Origin: an uncultured Prochlorococcus sp.
Lineage (GTDB): Bacteria > Cyanobacteriota > Cyanobacteriia > PCC-6307 > Cyanobiaceae
Length of the DNA: 42,340 nucleotides
NCBI GenBank assembly: GCA_902612005.1
Contig: CACMCA010000012.1
Location: 1-42,340 of the forward strand
Direction of reading: 5' to 3'
The translations under genes were made by a program, and so were the position numbers. The notes under the pieces were generated by a model. That model had not been told where the DNA came from and did not search any database. It saw nothing but the letters and a program-made list of their open reading frames with translations. Position 1 is the first letter of the stretch. Each line of letters begins with the position of its first letter. Below, in pieces: positions 17,609 through 27,036 of the stretch.

Positions 17609-19396
17609 CTATTGATTTTTATTTAGTAAATTCATTATATAATTTTCATCTTGAGTATTTATAAAATCTCCGAAATCCAAATCCAAATTTCTCTTCCAAT
17701 TATGAAATAATGGTTGAAGAGTTTTTTCTAAATCGTTAAGTTCCATTTTTTGTAAAAATGGTTTAGCAAGCCTTTGAAGATTTTTACTTCCCCCCAACCA
17801 TAATTGGTATTTGTTTTGCCCACTTCCAACAAGTGCTAATTCGGCCATATAAGGCCTTGTACATCCATTCGGACATCCTGTCATTCTGAATAATATTGTT
17901 TTTTGTATTTTTAGATCTAATAGTAAATTTTCAATCCTTTTTAATACATCAGGTAATATTCTTTCAGCTTCAGTCATTGCAAGACCACAAAGTGGTAAAG
18001 CAGGACAAGCTAAAGCGTGTCTTTGAATTTCATTAATATTTTCTAATTTTTCGTATCCAATTTTTGATAGAGATTTTTGTATTTCACCTTTGTTTTTATT
18101 GGCGATATTACAAAGTAAAATATCTTGATTAGGTGTGAGTCTTAAATCTAAATTATATTTTTTAACAATACTTGTGATGGTATTCTTCTTCTCTCCAGAT
18201 AACCTGCCTGATAATAATGGTAAACCTACGAAATAGCAAGTTTTATTTTGTTTATGCCAACCTAGGTAATCAATAAGAACCTTATCAGGTTCTTTTCTGA
18301 TTTTTTTAATTTCTTTTTTGAAATACTTATCAGAAAGTATCTTTTTGAACCATTTAATACCTTTTCTATGAAGGAGATATTTCATTCTCGAATTTTTTCT
18401 TGATTTTCTATCACCATAATCTCTTTGAATAGCCACAATACTTTGTATCAATTCATAAACATCTGGTTCTTCAACATATCCAAGTGGATCTGCAATTCTG
18501 GCAAAGGTCTCTTCATTATTATGTGTGCGCCCCATACCACCTCCAACATAGAAGTTGCAACCTTCTAAGTTTCCATCTTTGGAGGTAAAGGCAACTATTC
18601 CTATGTCATTGGTAAGAAGATCAACAGAATTGTCTCCAGGAACCGTAACAGCACATTTGAATTTTCTCGGTAAATAGGTTGAACCATAGAGCGGCTCATC
18701 TTTTATCCCACTAAAAACATTATCTTTGAACTGGAGCTTCCTAATTGCTTCAATATCTTTGTCAGGCTTTATGGTGTACTCTAAATCTCCATCAGCCCAA
18801 AGCTCTAAAAAAGTGCCTTGGCCAGCCATTGGGGTGAGAAGATCTGCAACTTTTTTTGCCAATCCTCTTGCAATATTATAGTCTGGCGAATCAAATGGAG
18901 CCGCTGGGGCCATAACGTTTCTATTTATGTCTCCACATGCAGCTAATGTGGAGCCCATTGAATTTACTATTGTTTGAATTACTTCCTTTAGGTTTTCCTT
19001 TCTAATTCCGTGCATTTGAAAGGCTTGTCTTGTAGTGGCCCTAAGTGTTCCATTACCTAGTGTGTCAGATAATTCATTTAATGCTAAAAATAATTCCCCA
19101 GGAACTTCACCGCCCGGATTTCTTAACCTGAGCATCATTTGCCAATCTTTACTTTTGCCAGGCCTTCTATTTTCCCTGTTATCTTGTTGATAACTACCAT
19201 GAAATTTTAATAACTGAACTGCATCATTAGTAAAATGATCGCTTTCATTGACTAATTCGGTAGCAAGTGGTTCTTTAAGAAATTGGCTACTTTTTTTAAA
19301 ATTTTCAAATTTAGAAACTTCTAGTCCATTTGCCAAACAAACAGTTTCACCCTTGGGGGGTTCTTTTTTCTTTTTTACTTTCTCAACCTTGATCAA
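17609..19396 (-). CDS. sir: ferredoxin-sulfite reductase
   Basis: The 595-residue protein carries the siroheme/[4Fe-4S] ligands Cys464 and Cys470 (CPALPLC) and Cys508 and Cys512 (CPNGC), with both ferrite reductase-like halves and the GTLRATTRQAFQMHGI siroheme-binding segment. It reduces sulfite to sulfide with ferredoxin for cysteine synthesis. Length and motif spacing favour sulfite over nitrite reductase (the HGxxKxNL-type N-terminal pattern and the TRQAFQ segment are of the SiR type). The listed start is TTG; another initiation codon a few residues away is possible. Confidence 0.93.
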   Translation of the reverse strand: MIKVEKVKKKKEPPKGETVCLANGLEVSKFENFKKSSQFLKEPLATELVNESDHFTNDAVQLLKFHGSYQQDNRENRRPGKSKDWQMMLRLRNPGGEVPGELFLALNELSDTLGNGTLRATTRQAFQMHGIRKENLKEVIQTIVNSMGSTLAACGDINRNVMAPAAPFDSPDYNIARGLAKKVADLLTPMAGQGTFLELWADGDLEYTIKPDKDIEAIRKLQFKDNVFSGIKDEPLYGSTYLPRKFKCAVTVPGDNSVDLLTNDIGIVAFTSKDGNLEGCNFYVGGGMGRTHNNEETFARIADPLGYVEEPDVYELIQSIVAIQRDYGDRKSRKNSRMKYLLHRKGIKWFKKILSDKYFKKEIKKIRKEPDKVLIDYLGWHKQNKTCYFVGLPLLSGRLSGEKKNTITSIVKKYNLDLRLTPNQDILLCNIANKNKGEIQKSLSKIGYEKLENINEIQRHALACPALPLCGLAMTEAERILPDVLKRIENLLLDLKIQKTILFRMTGCPNGCTRPYMAELALVGSGQNKYQLWLGGSKNLQRLAKPFLQKMELNDLEKTLQPLFHNWKRNLDLDFGDFINTQDENYIMNLLNKNQ

Positions 19397-19483
19397 AGGA
19401 CCAAAAAATATATCTTTTTATACATTAGCGAAAAGCTTATTTAACTGGTAGTAAATTATAGTAAGTGAAGTCATATTTTTTTC

Positions 19484-21646
19484 TTGTCTAAATATTTACT
19501 TGAGATAGGGATAGAAGAGATGCCCGCAAAATTTTCTCATTCTGTTCTAGAACAATTTAAATCTCTAATAGAATTTGAATTGGATAAAAAGTTAATCAAA
19601 TTCAAAAATATTGTTGTCACCTCTACACCAAGGAGGATAGTTCTACTTCTCGAAGGTTTAGTTGATTATGCAGAAGACAAGATAATAGAAAGAAAAGGCC
19701 CTAAAGCAAATTTAGCTTATTTAAATGGATGTCCTTCTAATGCTGCTTTAGGATTCGCTAATAGTTTAGATATAGATGTAGCAGAGCTAGAAATAAAAAA
19801 TACAGAAAAGGGTGATTTTGTATTTGGAAAGAAAATTGAAAAAGGACTATCAACAAAAATTTCTTTGTCTTCGATGATCCCAAAATTAGTAAAGAGTCTT
19901 CAAGGTCCTCGATTTATGAAATGGGGGGCTGGGAACATGAAATTTTCGAGACCTATTAGGTGGATTGCCTCTGTATATAATGATGAAATTCTTGATTTTG
20001 AATTTGATGAATGTGATCCAAAGATCAAAATAAGTAATAAAACAAAAAGTCATAGGCTAATTAATAAAGTTTTAGAAGTTCAGAATCCTGATAACTTTTT
20101 TGAATTATTGAAACGAAATAGAGTAATAGCTATTCGAAAAGAAAGAAAAGAAAAAATTGATAGTTTAATAAATCAGGCATCTAAATCTTTAAATCTGAAA
20201 CCTGACCTTTCAGAAGGATTACTAAATGAACTAACTGATCTAGTTGAATGGCCAGACTTAATTATTGGCAAATTTAGTGATGAATTTCTTGATCTTCCGG
20301 TTGAAGTTCTCTCAACAGTTATGAAAAGTCATCAGAGATACGTTCCTCTTTTATTGAAAAACAAAAGTTTTTCTAAACTAGATTTAAGCTCTGAAAAAAA
20401 TATTAGTACAACTTTTTGCGTTATTTCAAATGGTCTTGAAGAATCAAATAATAATATTGCCAAAGGTAATGAGAAAGTATTAAGGGCTAGGTTTTCAGAT
20501 GCAAAGTTTTTCGTAGAAAGTGACAAAAAAGTTGCTTCAATCGAAAGAAATGAAAAGCTTAAATCTGTTTCCTATTTGAAAGGACTTGGAAATATATTTC
20601 AGAGGGTAGAAAGGATAGAGGAAGTTACTAAAAAAATTCTTAAATTTTTAAATGATAAGTCTTTAGAAGAAAAAAAAATAATAGAGGCTGCTAAATACTG
20701 TAAAAACGACTTATGTAGCGAAATCGTTTTCGAATTCCCTGAGCTGCAGGGAATAATGGGTGGTAAATATCTTAACTATGAGGGATTTAGTGAGGGTGTT
20801 TGCTTGGCTGTCGCTGAACATTATTTACCTTCTTTTTATAAAGATGCTTTGCCCTCCACAAAATATGGTGCAATAGTGTCTATAGCAGATAAGGTTGAAA
20901 CTTTAATAAGTATATTTATTTCCGGTAAACGTCCAAGTGGATCATCTGATCCTTACGCCTTAAGAAGAAATTTGAATGGAGTGATTAAAATAATTTGGGA
21001 TTATGAACTTGATTTGCCTTTAGATAAATTATTCATCGAACTTATTGATTTTTGGAAAATTGTATTTCCGAATTTAAACTTCTCAAGAGAAAGAGTATTT
21101 AATGATTTAAATGAATTTTTAGTACAAAGAATTGTTAGTCATCTAGAAGAAATATCACTAAGTAAAGAATTAATAAAGGCCGTTTGCTCTTCTGATGAAT
21201 TATCTCAAAAAAGATTAATAAATATTGTTGATCTTAAAAATAGGATTAAATCTATTATGCATTTTAATGAAAAGGATAATTTTGTTGAAATCCAAAAGGT
21301 AATTACTAGGGTGAGTAAATTAGCAAATAATAGTGATCTTTCAAGAGACGTTCTCTCAACAAGAAATTATGTAAACACAAAACTTTTTGAAAAAGATTGT
21401 GAATTGAAAGTTTTTGTATTTATTGGAGAATTAGAAAAACTTTTTTCGGAAGGTTATTGCAATTATTTGGAACTTCTAAATTTGTTTGAGATTAATGTAA
21501 ACACTATCGAGGATTTATTTGATAATGAAAAGGGAGTTCTAATAATGTCAGAGGATTTGAAAATAAGAAATAATAGACTTAATTTGTTGAGCTTAATTAG
21601 AAATTATTCTCTAAAAATAGCCGACTTTACACTTTTGAACTCTTAA
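19484..21646 (+). CDS. glyS: glycyl-tRNA synthetase beta subunit
   Basis: The 720-residue protein begins with EIGIEEMPAKFS and has STPRRIVLLLEGL, ERKGPK, the conserved FMKWGAGNMKFSRPIRWIAS and the HD-like segment FPELQGIMGGKYLNYEGFSE, followed by RRPSGSSDPYALRR-type residues (KRPSGSSDPYALRRNLNG). It forms the alpha2beta2 synthetase with GlyQ, which is not in this window. The start is TTG at 19484. Its 3' end overlaps the convergent end of chlP by 20 bases. Confidence 0.96.
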   Translation: MSKYLLEIGIEEMPAKFSHSVLEQFKSLIEFELDKKLIKFKNIVVTSTPRRIVLLLEGLVDYAEDKIIERKGPKANLAYLNGCPSNAALGFANSLDIDVAELEIKNTEKGDFVFGKKIEKGLSTKISLSSMIPKLVKSLQGPRFMKWGAGNMKFSRPIRWIASVYNDEILDFEFDECDPKIKISNKTKSHRLINKVLEVQNPDNFFELLKRNRVIAIRKERKEKIDSLINQASKSLNLKPDLSEGLLNELTDLVEWPDLIIGKFSDEFLDLPVEVLSTVMKSHQRYVPLLLKNKSFSKLDLSSEKNISTTFCVISNGLEESNNNIAKGNEKVLRARFSDAKFFVESDKKVASIERNEKLKSVSYLKGLGNIFQRVERIEEVTKKILKFLNDKSLEEKKIIEAAKYCKNDLCSEIVFEFPELQGIMGGKYLNYEGFSEGVCLAVAEHYLPSFYKDALPSTKYGAIVSIADKVETLISIFISGKRPSGSSDPYALRRNLNGVIKIIWDYELDLPLDKLFIELIDFWKIVFPNLNFSRERVFNDLNEFLVQRIVSHLEEISLSKELIKAVCSSDELSQKRLINIVDLKNRIKSIMHFNEKDNFVEIQKVITRVSKLANNSDLSRDVLSTRNYVNTKLFEKDCELKVFVFIGELEKLFSEGYCNYLELLNLFEINVNTIEDLFDNEKGVLIMSEDLKIRNNRLNLLSLIRNYSLKIADFTLLNS

Positions 21647-22967
21647 CTTTAATGCCACCTTTTATTGAATAATTTTCTAGCATTTTTTCTACTTCTTTAT
21701 TTTCCCTAACAGCACTATCAACGGGTTTATATTTTAGAGGTGCTAGGGCTTTCCCTCTTAAAATCGAACCAAGTGTAAGCATTGTAATTTTAAGTTGCTG
21801 TAATGGTTTCATTGAGACAACTCTTTTGTATAAGTAACTATCAAAAGTAAGTCTTTGTACATCCATGTCATCACACATCTCAACAAAGGCTTCTCTAGCA
21901 GAATCATTTCTGTAGAAAATATTTTGAAGGATTTCTAGCACCTTATAAGTTGTGCCATATTTTTTATCCCATTTTTTAAGATAATTTTTTAAATCTTTTT
22001 CTGATGGAATTACTTGACCGTTTTTTGATGCTTCAACAATTTCTTCAGCACACATTCTTCCGCTTTTTGCAGCAAAATAAATTCCCTCTCCAGAACTTTT
22101 TGTAACATAACCAGCTGCATCACCAACCAATGCCATTCTCCCAACTACTCTTCTTGGCCTTGGATGCTCAGGAATTGGGTGAGCTTCTACCTTTATTACT
22201 TCACCATTAACAAGTCTTTTCTTTGCCCTATTTCTTACACCCTCTTGCAGTCCTTTAATTAATGACTGATTCTTTTGCATGGTTCCAGTGCCCACAGCAA
22301 CATGATCATATTTAGGAAATACCCACCCATAAAAATCAGGAGAAACATCAGTTCCGACATACATTTCAGCAAGATCTTCGTAGTAACTCATTTCTTCTTT
22401 AGGCAATTTAATTCTTTCCTGAAATGCTATGGCAACTTTGTAATCTCCTGCATCCATTGCTTTTGCGACTCTGCTATTGGCTCCATCAGCTCCGATCAAA
22501 AGGTCAACAGTAAGCTCTTTGAGTTCCCCTTTTTTATCTCCATTCGTAAAATCTGAGTAGGAAAGCTTATACGGCCCTTGATTATTATCACCAGTATCAA
22601 TAGAAGTAACTAATCCATTTATTAATGTAGCACCGAGATCTGATGCTCTGTTGCGCATAAAGGCATCCATAACTTCTCTTCTACACATCCCAATAAACTC
22701 ATTATCACTTTCCCCATAAACTCTATCTAAACTTATATCTACCTCTCTATTTGATGGAGATATCATTCTCATATGCCTTACTTTTCTATCAATAATTGAC
22801 TCAGGCAAATCAAATTCTTCGACCATGCAAAGTGGAATTGCTCCTCCACATGGTTTTGCATTATCTAATTTTCTCTCGAATAGCCAAGTTTCTATTCCAG
22901 CTTTAGCAAGTATTTCTGCCGCACATGAACCACTTGGACCTCCACCAATAACAGCTACCCTCAACAT
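21627..22967 (-). CDS. chlP: geranylgeranyl reductase ChlP
   Basis: The 446-residue flavoprotein has an N-terminal dinucleotide-binding GGGPSGSCAAE (8-18), KPCGGAIPLCMVEEF, the second FAD motif LIGADGANSRVAKA and GDAAGYVTKSSGEGI. It reduces the geranylgeranyl group to phytyl for (divinyl-)chlorophyll and tocopherol synthesis at the thylakoid. Length and motifs are typical of cyanobacterial and plant ChlP. It converges with glyS and overlaps it by 20 bases. Confidence 0.95.
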   Translation of the reverse strand: MLRVAVIGGGPSGSCAAEILAKAGIETWLFERKLDNAKPCGGAIPLCMVEEFDLPESIIDRKVRHMRMISPSNREVDISLDRVYGESDNEFIGMCRREVMDAFMRNRASDLGATLINGLVTSIDTGDNNQGPYKLSYSDFTNGDKKGELKELTVDLLIGADGANSRVAKAMDAGDYKVAIAFQERIKLPKEEMSYYEDLAEMYVGTDVSPDFYGWVFPKYDHVAVGTGTMQKNQSLIKGLQEGVRNRAKKRLVNGEVIKVEAHPIPEHPRPRRVVGRMALVGDAAGYVTKSSGEGIYFAAKSGRMCAEEIVEASKNGQVIPSEKDLKNYLKKWDKKYGTTYKVLEILQNIFYRNDSAREAFVEMCDDMDVQRLTFDSYLYKRVVSMKPLQQLKITMLTLGSILRGKALAPLKYKPVDSAVRENKEVEKMLENYSIKGGIKVKSSKV

Positions 22968-23080
22968 ATGAAAAAAAAATAATACTGTATATAAAAACTA
23001 CATCTTTTTTGGTTATAAAAGTGCATTTCTTAAAATAATAGTTAATATCGAAATATCTTTTCCAAATACACTTCTAAATA

Positions 23081-23788
23081 TTGGAACTAAACAAAGATAT
23101 CGATCAATTTGACATACCTCTTGCCAAAAGAACTTACCTAAATAACCCAAATTCAACATTATTAAAAAAAATATTAATATTTTTTCCATTTCTTTTTCTT
23201 ATCTTTTCTGTCGCAGGATTGCGATTTATAAGAAATGTAGAATTAATACCTCTTAATAATCTCAAATTTCAGGTTGAAAGAAATCATGATGCCAGAATTC
23301 TAGGGCATCTTCCCTATAACGAAACTCCTAGAGAGAAACTAGTTTTAATTGAGCCTAATATTGAAGTCCATATGGATATGCGCGATTCTCTACTAAAGAT
23401 GAGAGAAGAAGCCAAAAAGGATGGGATATATTTGGTCTTCTTGAGTGGTTATAGATCAATAAATTTGCAAAACGATATCTTTTATTCTTTAAAATCTATT
23501 AGAAATCAAGAAGCGGCAGAAAGAGCTAGAGTTTCAGCCCCACCAGGGTATTCTGAACATAGTACGGGTTTCGCAATCGATATTGGTGATGCTACTCAAA
23601 GAGAGACAGACTTTGAAACCGACTTCGAAAATACTGACGCGTTCAGGTGGTTAATAAAAAATGCAGCTAAGTTTCACTTTAAGTTATCGTTCAACAAAAA
23701 TAATAAATATATAGATTACGAACCATGGCATTGGAGATACGAGGGCTCAATTGAAGCTTTAAAAGTTTTTGAAACTTCAAACAGATGA
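23081..23788 (+). CDS. D-alanyl-D-alanine carboxypeptidase, VanY/DacB-like (M15B)
   Basis: The 235-residue protein has an N-terminal single membrane helix (about 29-50), then the M15 domain with LSGYRS, zinc motif HSTGFAID (His160, Asp167) and EPWHWRYEG (Glu214, His217). It should trim terminal D-Ala from peptidoglycan stem peptides outside the membrane. The start is TTG at 23081. It is the second M15 peptidase in the window, after the cytoplasmic VanX-like enzyme at 16922-17605. Confidence 0.88.
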   Translation: MELNKDIDQFDIPLAKRTYLNNPNSTLLKKILIFFPFLFLIFSVAGLRFIRNVELIPLNNLKFQVERNHDARILGHLPYNETPREKLVLIEPNIEVHMDMRDSLLKMREEAKKDGIYLVFLSGYRSINLQNDIFYSLKSIRNQEAAERARVSAPPGYSEHSTGFAIDIGDATQRETDFETDFENTDAFRWLIKNAAKFHFKLSFNKNNKYIDYEPWHWRYEGSIEALKVFETSNR

Positions 23789-23794
23789 CCACAA

Positions 23795-23816
23795 AATTTA
23801 ATTGATCAATTAAATT
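23795..23816. repeat. 22-bp perfect palindrome
   Basis: Seven bases after the stop codon of the VanY-like gene, the sequence is a perfect inverted repeat with no spacer; the left half is AATTTAATTGA and the right half its reverse complement. It could be a weak AU-rich transcript-end hairpin (no T-run follows) or a protein-binding site ahead of typA. Six GC-poor bases around it do not extend the symmetry. Confidence 0.6.
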
Positions 23817-23864
23817 ATTGAATATGATTATGTTTTTCAAAGTCCTAAAGAGAAAATTGGCATA

Positions 23865-23880
23865 ATAAGCATTTTTTGAG
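23865..23880 (+). promoter_or_regulatory. upstream element of typA shared with gnd
   Basis: ATAAGCATTTTTTGAG lies 44 bases before the typA ATG. Twenty-one bases after it is CACTAT, containing a -10-like TATTTA at 23905-23910. The same two parts occur upstream of gnd (32714-32731 and 32754-32759) with 22 bases between. This looks like a shared promoter architecture, with the first part at about -35 to -55. Confidence 0.4.
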
Positions 23881-23924
23881 TTAGCCTTAATAAAATCAAA
23901 CCACTATTTATATAAATTTTATAA

Positions 23925-25721
23925 ATGTCATCTTCGATAAAAGAAATTAGGAATGTTGCAATTATTGCCCATGTAGATCATGGAAAAACAACCCTTGTGG
24001 ATGCATTGTTGTCTCAATCAGGAATATTCAGAGACAATGAAGTTATTCCCACATGTGTAATGGATTCAAATGATCTTGAGAGAGAAAGAGGAATTACAAT
24101 TCTCTCAAAAAATACTGCTGTAAATTATAAAGAAACCAGAATTAATATTATAGATACACCAGGCCATGCAGATTTTGGAGGAGAAGTCGAGAGAGTTTTG
24201 GGAATGGTTGATGGTTGTTTGCTTATTGTTGATGCAAACGAAGGACCTATGCCTCAAACAAGATTTGTTTTAAAAAAAGCATTAGAAAAAGGACTTAGGC
24301 CTATAGTTTTTGTAAATAAAATTGATAGACCAAGAGTTGTACCAGAAATTGCAATTGATAAGGTTCTTGATTTGTTTTTAGAATTAGGAGCTGATGATGA
24401 TCAATGTGATTTTCCTTATCTTTTTGGGAGCGGCCTTTCTGGTTTCGCAAAAGAAGAGATGGAATCCAATAGTGACAATATGATGCCTCTTTTTGAAGCT
24501 ATTATCAGACATGTTCCACCTCCGGTAGGTGATGCAAATAAGCCTCTTCAGCTGCAAATAACTACTTTGGACTATTCTGATTTCTTAGGCAGAATTGTAA
24601 TTGGTAAAATTCATAATGGAACTATAAAAAATGGTCAACAAGCCAGTTTAATTAAAGAAAATGGAAAAACTATTAAAGGTAAGGTTAGTAAACTACTAGG
24701 ATTCGAAGGATTACAAAGGATTGATATAAACGAAGCATTCGCAGGAGATATTGTTGCCGTTTCTGGTTTCGATGATGTCAATATTGGTGAGACCATTGCA
24801 TGTCCCGATTCTCCCCATCCACTTCCATTAATCAAAGTTGATGAACCTACTTTAAATATGACTTTTGTCGTTAACGATTCTCCATTTGCGGGTAAAGAAG
24901 GAAAATTTGTTACTAGTAGACAATTAAAAAATAGATTGGAAAGGGAACTTTTAACAAATGTTGCCCTAAGAGTCGAAGAAACTGATTCTCCTGATAGATT
25001 CTCAGTTTCAGGTAGAGGAGAATTACATCTAGGTATTTTGATTGAAACTATGAGAAGAGAAGGGTTCGAGTTTCAAATCTCACAACCTCAAGTAATTTTT
25101 AGAGAAATTGATAATGTTGAATGTGAGCCAATAGAGACTTTGGTCCTAGATGTTCCTGAAGTATCCGTTGGTTCGTGTATAGAGAGACTTGGATCTCGAA
25201 AGGCTGAAATGAAAAACATGCAGACAAGTTCAGATGGGAGAACTCAATTAGAATTTCTCGTCCCATCAAGAGGACTAATTGGATTTCGTGGCGAATTTGT
25301 TCGAATAACAAGAGGTGAAGGTATCATGAGTCACTCATTTTATGAATATAAACCTAAAACAGGAGAATTTGAAACCAGGAGAAATGGAGTCCTTATAGCT
25401 TTTGAGGAAGGTGTGGCTACATTTTATGCATTAAAGAATGCTGAAGATAGGGGTGTGTATTTTATTAAACCTGGAGTTAAAGTTTATAAGGGAATGATAA
25501 TTGGAGAAAATAATAGGCCTCAAGATCTTGAGTTGAATATATGTAAAACTAAGCAGTTGACTAATATGAGATCTGCAGGGGCCGAAGAACTTGATACTTT
25601 GCAGTCACCTGTTGATATTACCCTTGAAAGAGCACTCGAATATATTGGTCCAGATGAAATGCTAGAGGTAACACCAGATTCAATAAGAATGAGAAAAATA
25701 AATAAAAAGAAAAAAAATTGA
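23925..25721 (+). CDS. typA: translational GTPase TypA/BipA
   Basis: The 598-residue protein has G1 AHVDHGKTT (15-23), switch I RERGITI, G3 [11 protein letters not shown]4 NKIDR, and a C-terminal region typical of BipA ([42 protein letters not shown]). It binds the ribosome and helps assembly or translation under stress. Length is normal. The downstream DUF309 gene starts within a few bases of its stop. Confidence 0.97.
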   Translation: MSSSIKEIRNVAIIAHVDHGKTTLVDALLSQSGIFRDNEVIPTCVMDSNDLERERGITILSKNTAVNYKETRINIIDTPGHADFGGEVERVLGMVDGCLLIVDANEGPMPQTRFVLKKALEKGLRPIVFVNKIDRPRVVPEIAIDKVLDLFLELGADDDQCDFPYLFGSGLSGFAKEEMESNSDNMMPLFEAIIRHVPPPVGDANKPLQLQITTLDYSDFLGRIVIGKIHNGTIKNGQQASLIKENGKTIKGKVSKLLGFEGLQRIDINEAFAGDIVAVSGFDDVNIGETIACPDSPHPLPLIKVDEPTLNMTFVVNDSPFAGKEGKFVTSRQLKNRLERELLTNVALRVEETDSPDRFSVSGRGELHLGILIETMRREGFEFQISQPQVIFREIDNVECEPIETLVLDVPEVSVGSCIERLGSRKAEMKNMQTSSDGRTQLEFLVPSRGLIGFRGEFVRITRGEGIMSHSFYEYKPKTGEFETRRNGVLIAFEEGVATFYALKNAEDRGVYFIKPGVKVYKGMIIGENNRPQDLELNICKTKQLTNMRSAGAEELDTLQSPVDITLERALEYIGPDEMLEVTPDSIRMRKINKKKKN

Positions 25722-25732
25722 TAACTAGTTTT

Positions 25733-26101
25733 ATGAACGAAGAAAGTACAAAAAGATTTAAAGATTCTCTTTTGAATGCTTTAAATCTTTTTAACAAGCA
25801 TCAATGGTACGAGGCACATGATGCTTTTGAAGAAATATGGAATTCCGTTGATGGTGACGAAAGACAAGTTATCCAAGGAATTCTACAAGTATCTGTTTCT
25901 CAGTTTCACTTAAGCAAAGGTAATTTAAATGGAGCGACTATTTTGCTTGGAGAGGGTTTAGGTAGAATCAAACCTAGAACCAAGACTAATTTAGGCATTG
26001 ATCTCGAATCCTTCTGCGGATGTTTGGAAGATTTATTGAGGAAATTACAATTTAAAGAGGTATTAAATGAGAACGATAAACCTTTTTTGACACCTCTCTG
26101 A
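25733..26101 (+). CDS. DUF309 family protein
   Basis: From ATG 25733 this is a 122-residue protein with the DUF309 pattern: FNKHQWYEAHDAFEEIW, then GILQVSVSQFHLSKGNLNGA. A TTG at 25718 overlapping the typA stop would add five residues. The family is a small helical domain of unknown function common in cyanobacteria and plastids. The TGA overlaps the ATG of the next micro-ORF (TGATG, 26099-26103). Confidence 0.85.
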   Translation: MNEESTKRFKDSLLNALNLFNKHQWYEAHDAFEEIWNSVDGDERQVIQGILQVSVSQFHLSKGNLNGATILLGEGLGRIKPRTKTNLGIDLESFCGCLEDLLRKLQFKEVLNENDKPFLTPL

Positions 26102-26199
26102 TGAATATGAGTATATCTTTATCTTCAATTAAATTATTATTTTCTATTTCATTTTTTTTTCAAGAAAACAAGAAAACTAATCAATCCCCAAAAAAATGA
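26101..26199 (+). CDS. 32-residue hydrophobic micro-ORF before lptB
   Basis: The ORF fits exactly between the DUF309 gene and lptB: its ATG shares one base with the DUF309 stop, and its TGA overlaps the lptB start (ATGA, 26196-26199). The product, MNMSISLSSIKLLFSISFFF plus QENKKTNQSPKK, resembles a signal peptide with a short polar tail. In many cyanobacteria an LptA/OstA-like gene occupies this position, so this may be its truncated remnant or a leader that couples translation to lptB. No homology is proven. Confidence 0.45.
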   Translation: MNMSISLSSIKLLFSISFFFQENKKTNQSPKK

Positions 26200-26924
26200 A
26201 CCTAAAGATTCATAATGTATCTCTCTCAATTAAAGGAAGGTTAATTGTAAATGATGTTTCAATTACTGTAAATCCGGGGGAAGTTGTAGGTTTGATGGGA
26301 CCTAATGGTGCCGGAAAAACTACCACTTTTAATCTTGCAGTTGGGAATATAAAACCTGATAAAGGTGAAATTTTAATGAATGGAAAAAATATAACCAATC
26401 TTACTCTTCCAATCAGATCAAGACTTGGGTTGGGTTATTTAACTCAGGAAGCAAGTATATTTAGAGACCTCACTGTTAAGGAAAATATAGATTTGGCTTT
26501 GCAAAATTCATCTTATAGTAGAGCGTTAATTAGAAATAGAAGAGAACAATTAATTAATGAATTTAATTTGAATAATTTTGTAGATAATTATGGTTATCAA
26601 CTTTCGGGAGGAGAGAGGAGGAGGTGTGAAATAGCTAGGGCCCTCACTGTAGGTAGAAAGGGACCTAAATATTTGTTATTAGACGAACCTTTTGCTGGAA
26701 TAGACCCTCTAGCTGTTAGTGATTTAAAGAAACTTATTCTTAAATTAAGTAGTGATGGAGTAGGGATTCTTATTACAGACCATAATGTGAGGGAAACACT
26801 TTTAATTACTAACAAATCATATGTATTAAGTGAAGGAAAAATTTTAGCTAAAGGTACATCAAGTGAATTAGCTGATAATCCAATAGTGAAGAAGTATTAT
26901 CTTGGAGATAATTTCAAACTTTGA
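26196..26924 (+). CDS. lptB: LptB-like ABC transporter ATP-binding protein
   Basis: The 242-residue ATPase has Walker A GPNGAGKTT (35-43), Q-loop LTQEASIFRDLTV, signature LSGGERRRCEIARAL, Walker B LLLDEPFAGIDPLAV and H-loop ITDHNVRETL. The Q-loop LTQEASIFR and GERRR signature are characteristic of LptB, the lipopolysaccharide-export ATPase. The membrane partners LptF/LptG are not adjacent here. Translation is probably coupled to the preceding micro-ORF. Confidence 0.93.
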   Translation: MNLKIHNVSLSIKGRLIVNDVSITVNPGEVVGLMGPNGAGKTTTFNLAVGNIKPDKGEILMNGKNITNLTLPIRSRLGLGYLTQEASIFRDLTVKENIDLALQNSSYSRALIRNRREQLINEFNLNNFVDNYGYQLSGGERRRCEIARALTVGRKGPKYLLLDEPFAGIDPLAVSDLKKLILKLSSDGVGILITDHNVRETLLITNKSYVLSEGKILAKGTSSELADNPIVKKYYLGDNFKL

Positions 26925-27036
26925 AATCTTTTTGCAAAATAAATTAAAAATTAATTATTAAAGATTTACTCATATAGGAGTGATTTAAATTATTATTTGG
27001 TTGTTATGAAATATTAAAACCGAATAAATTTCTTGG

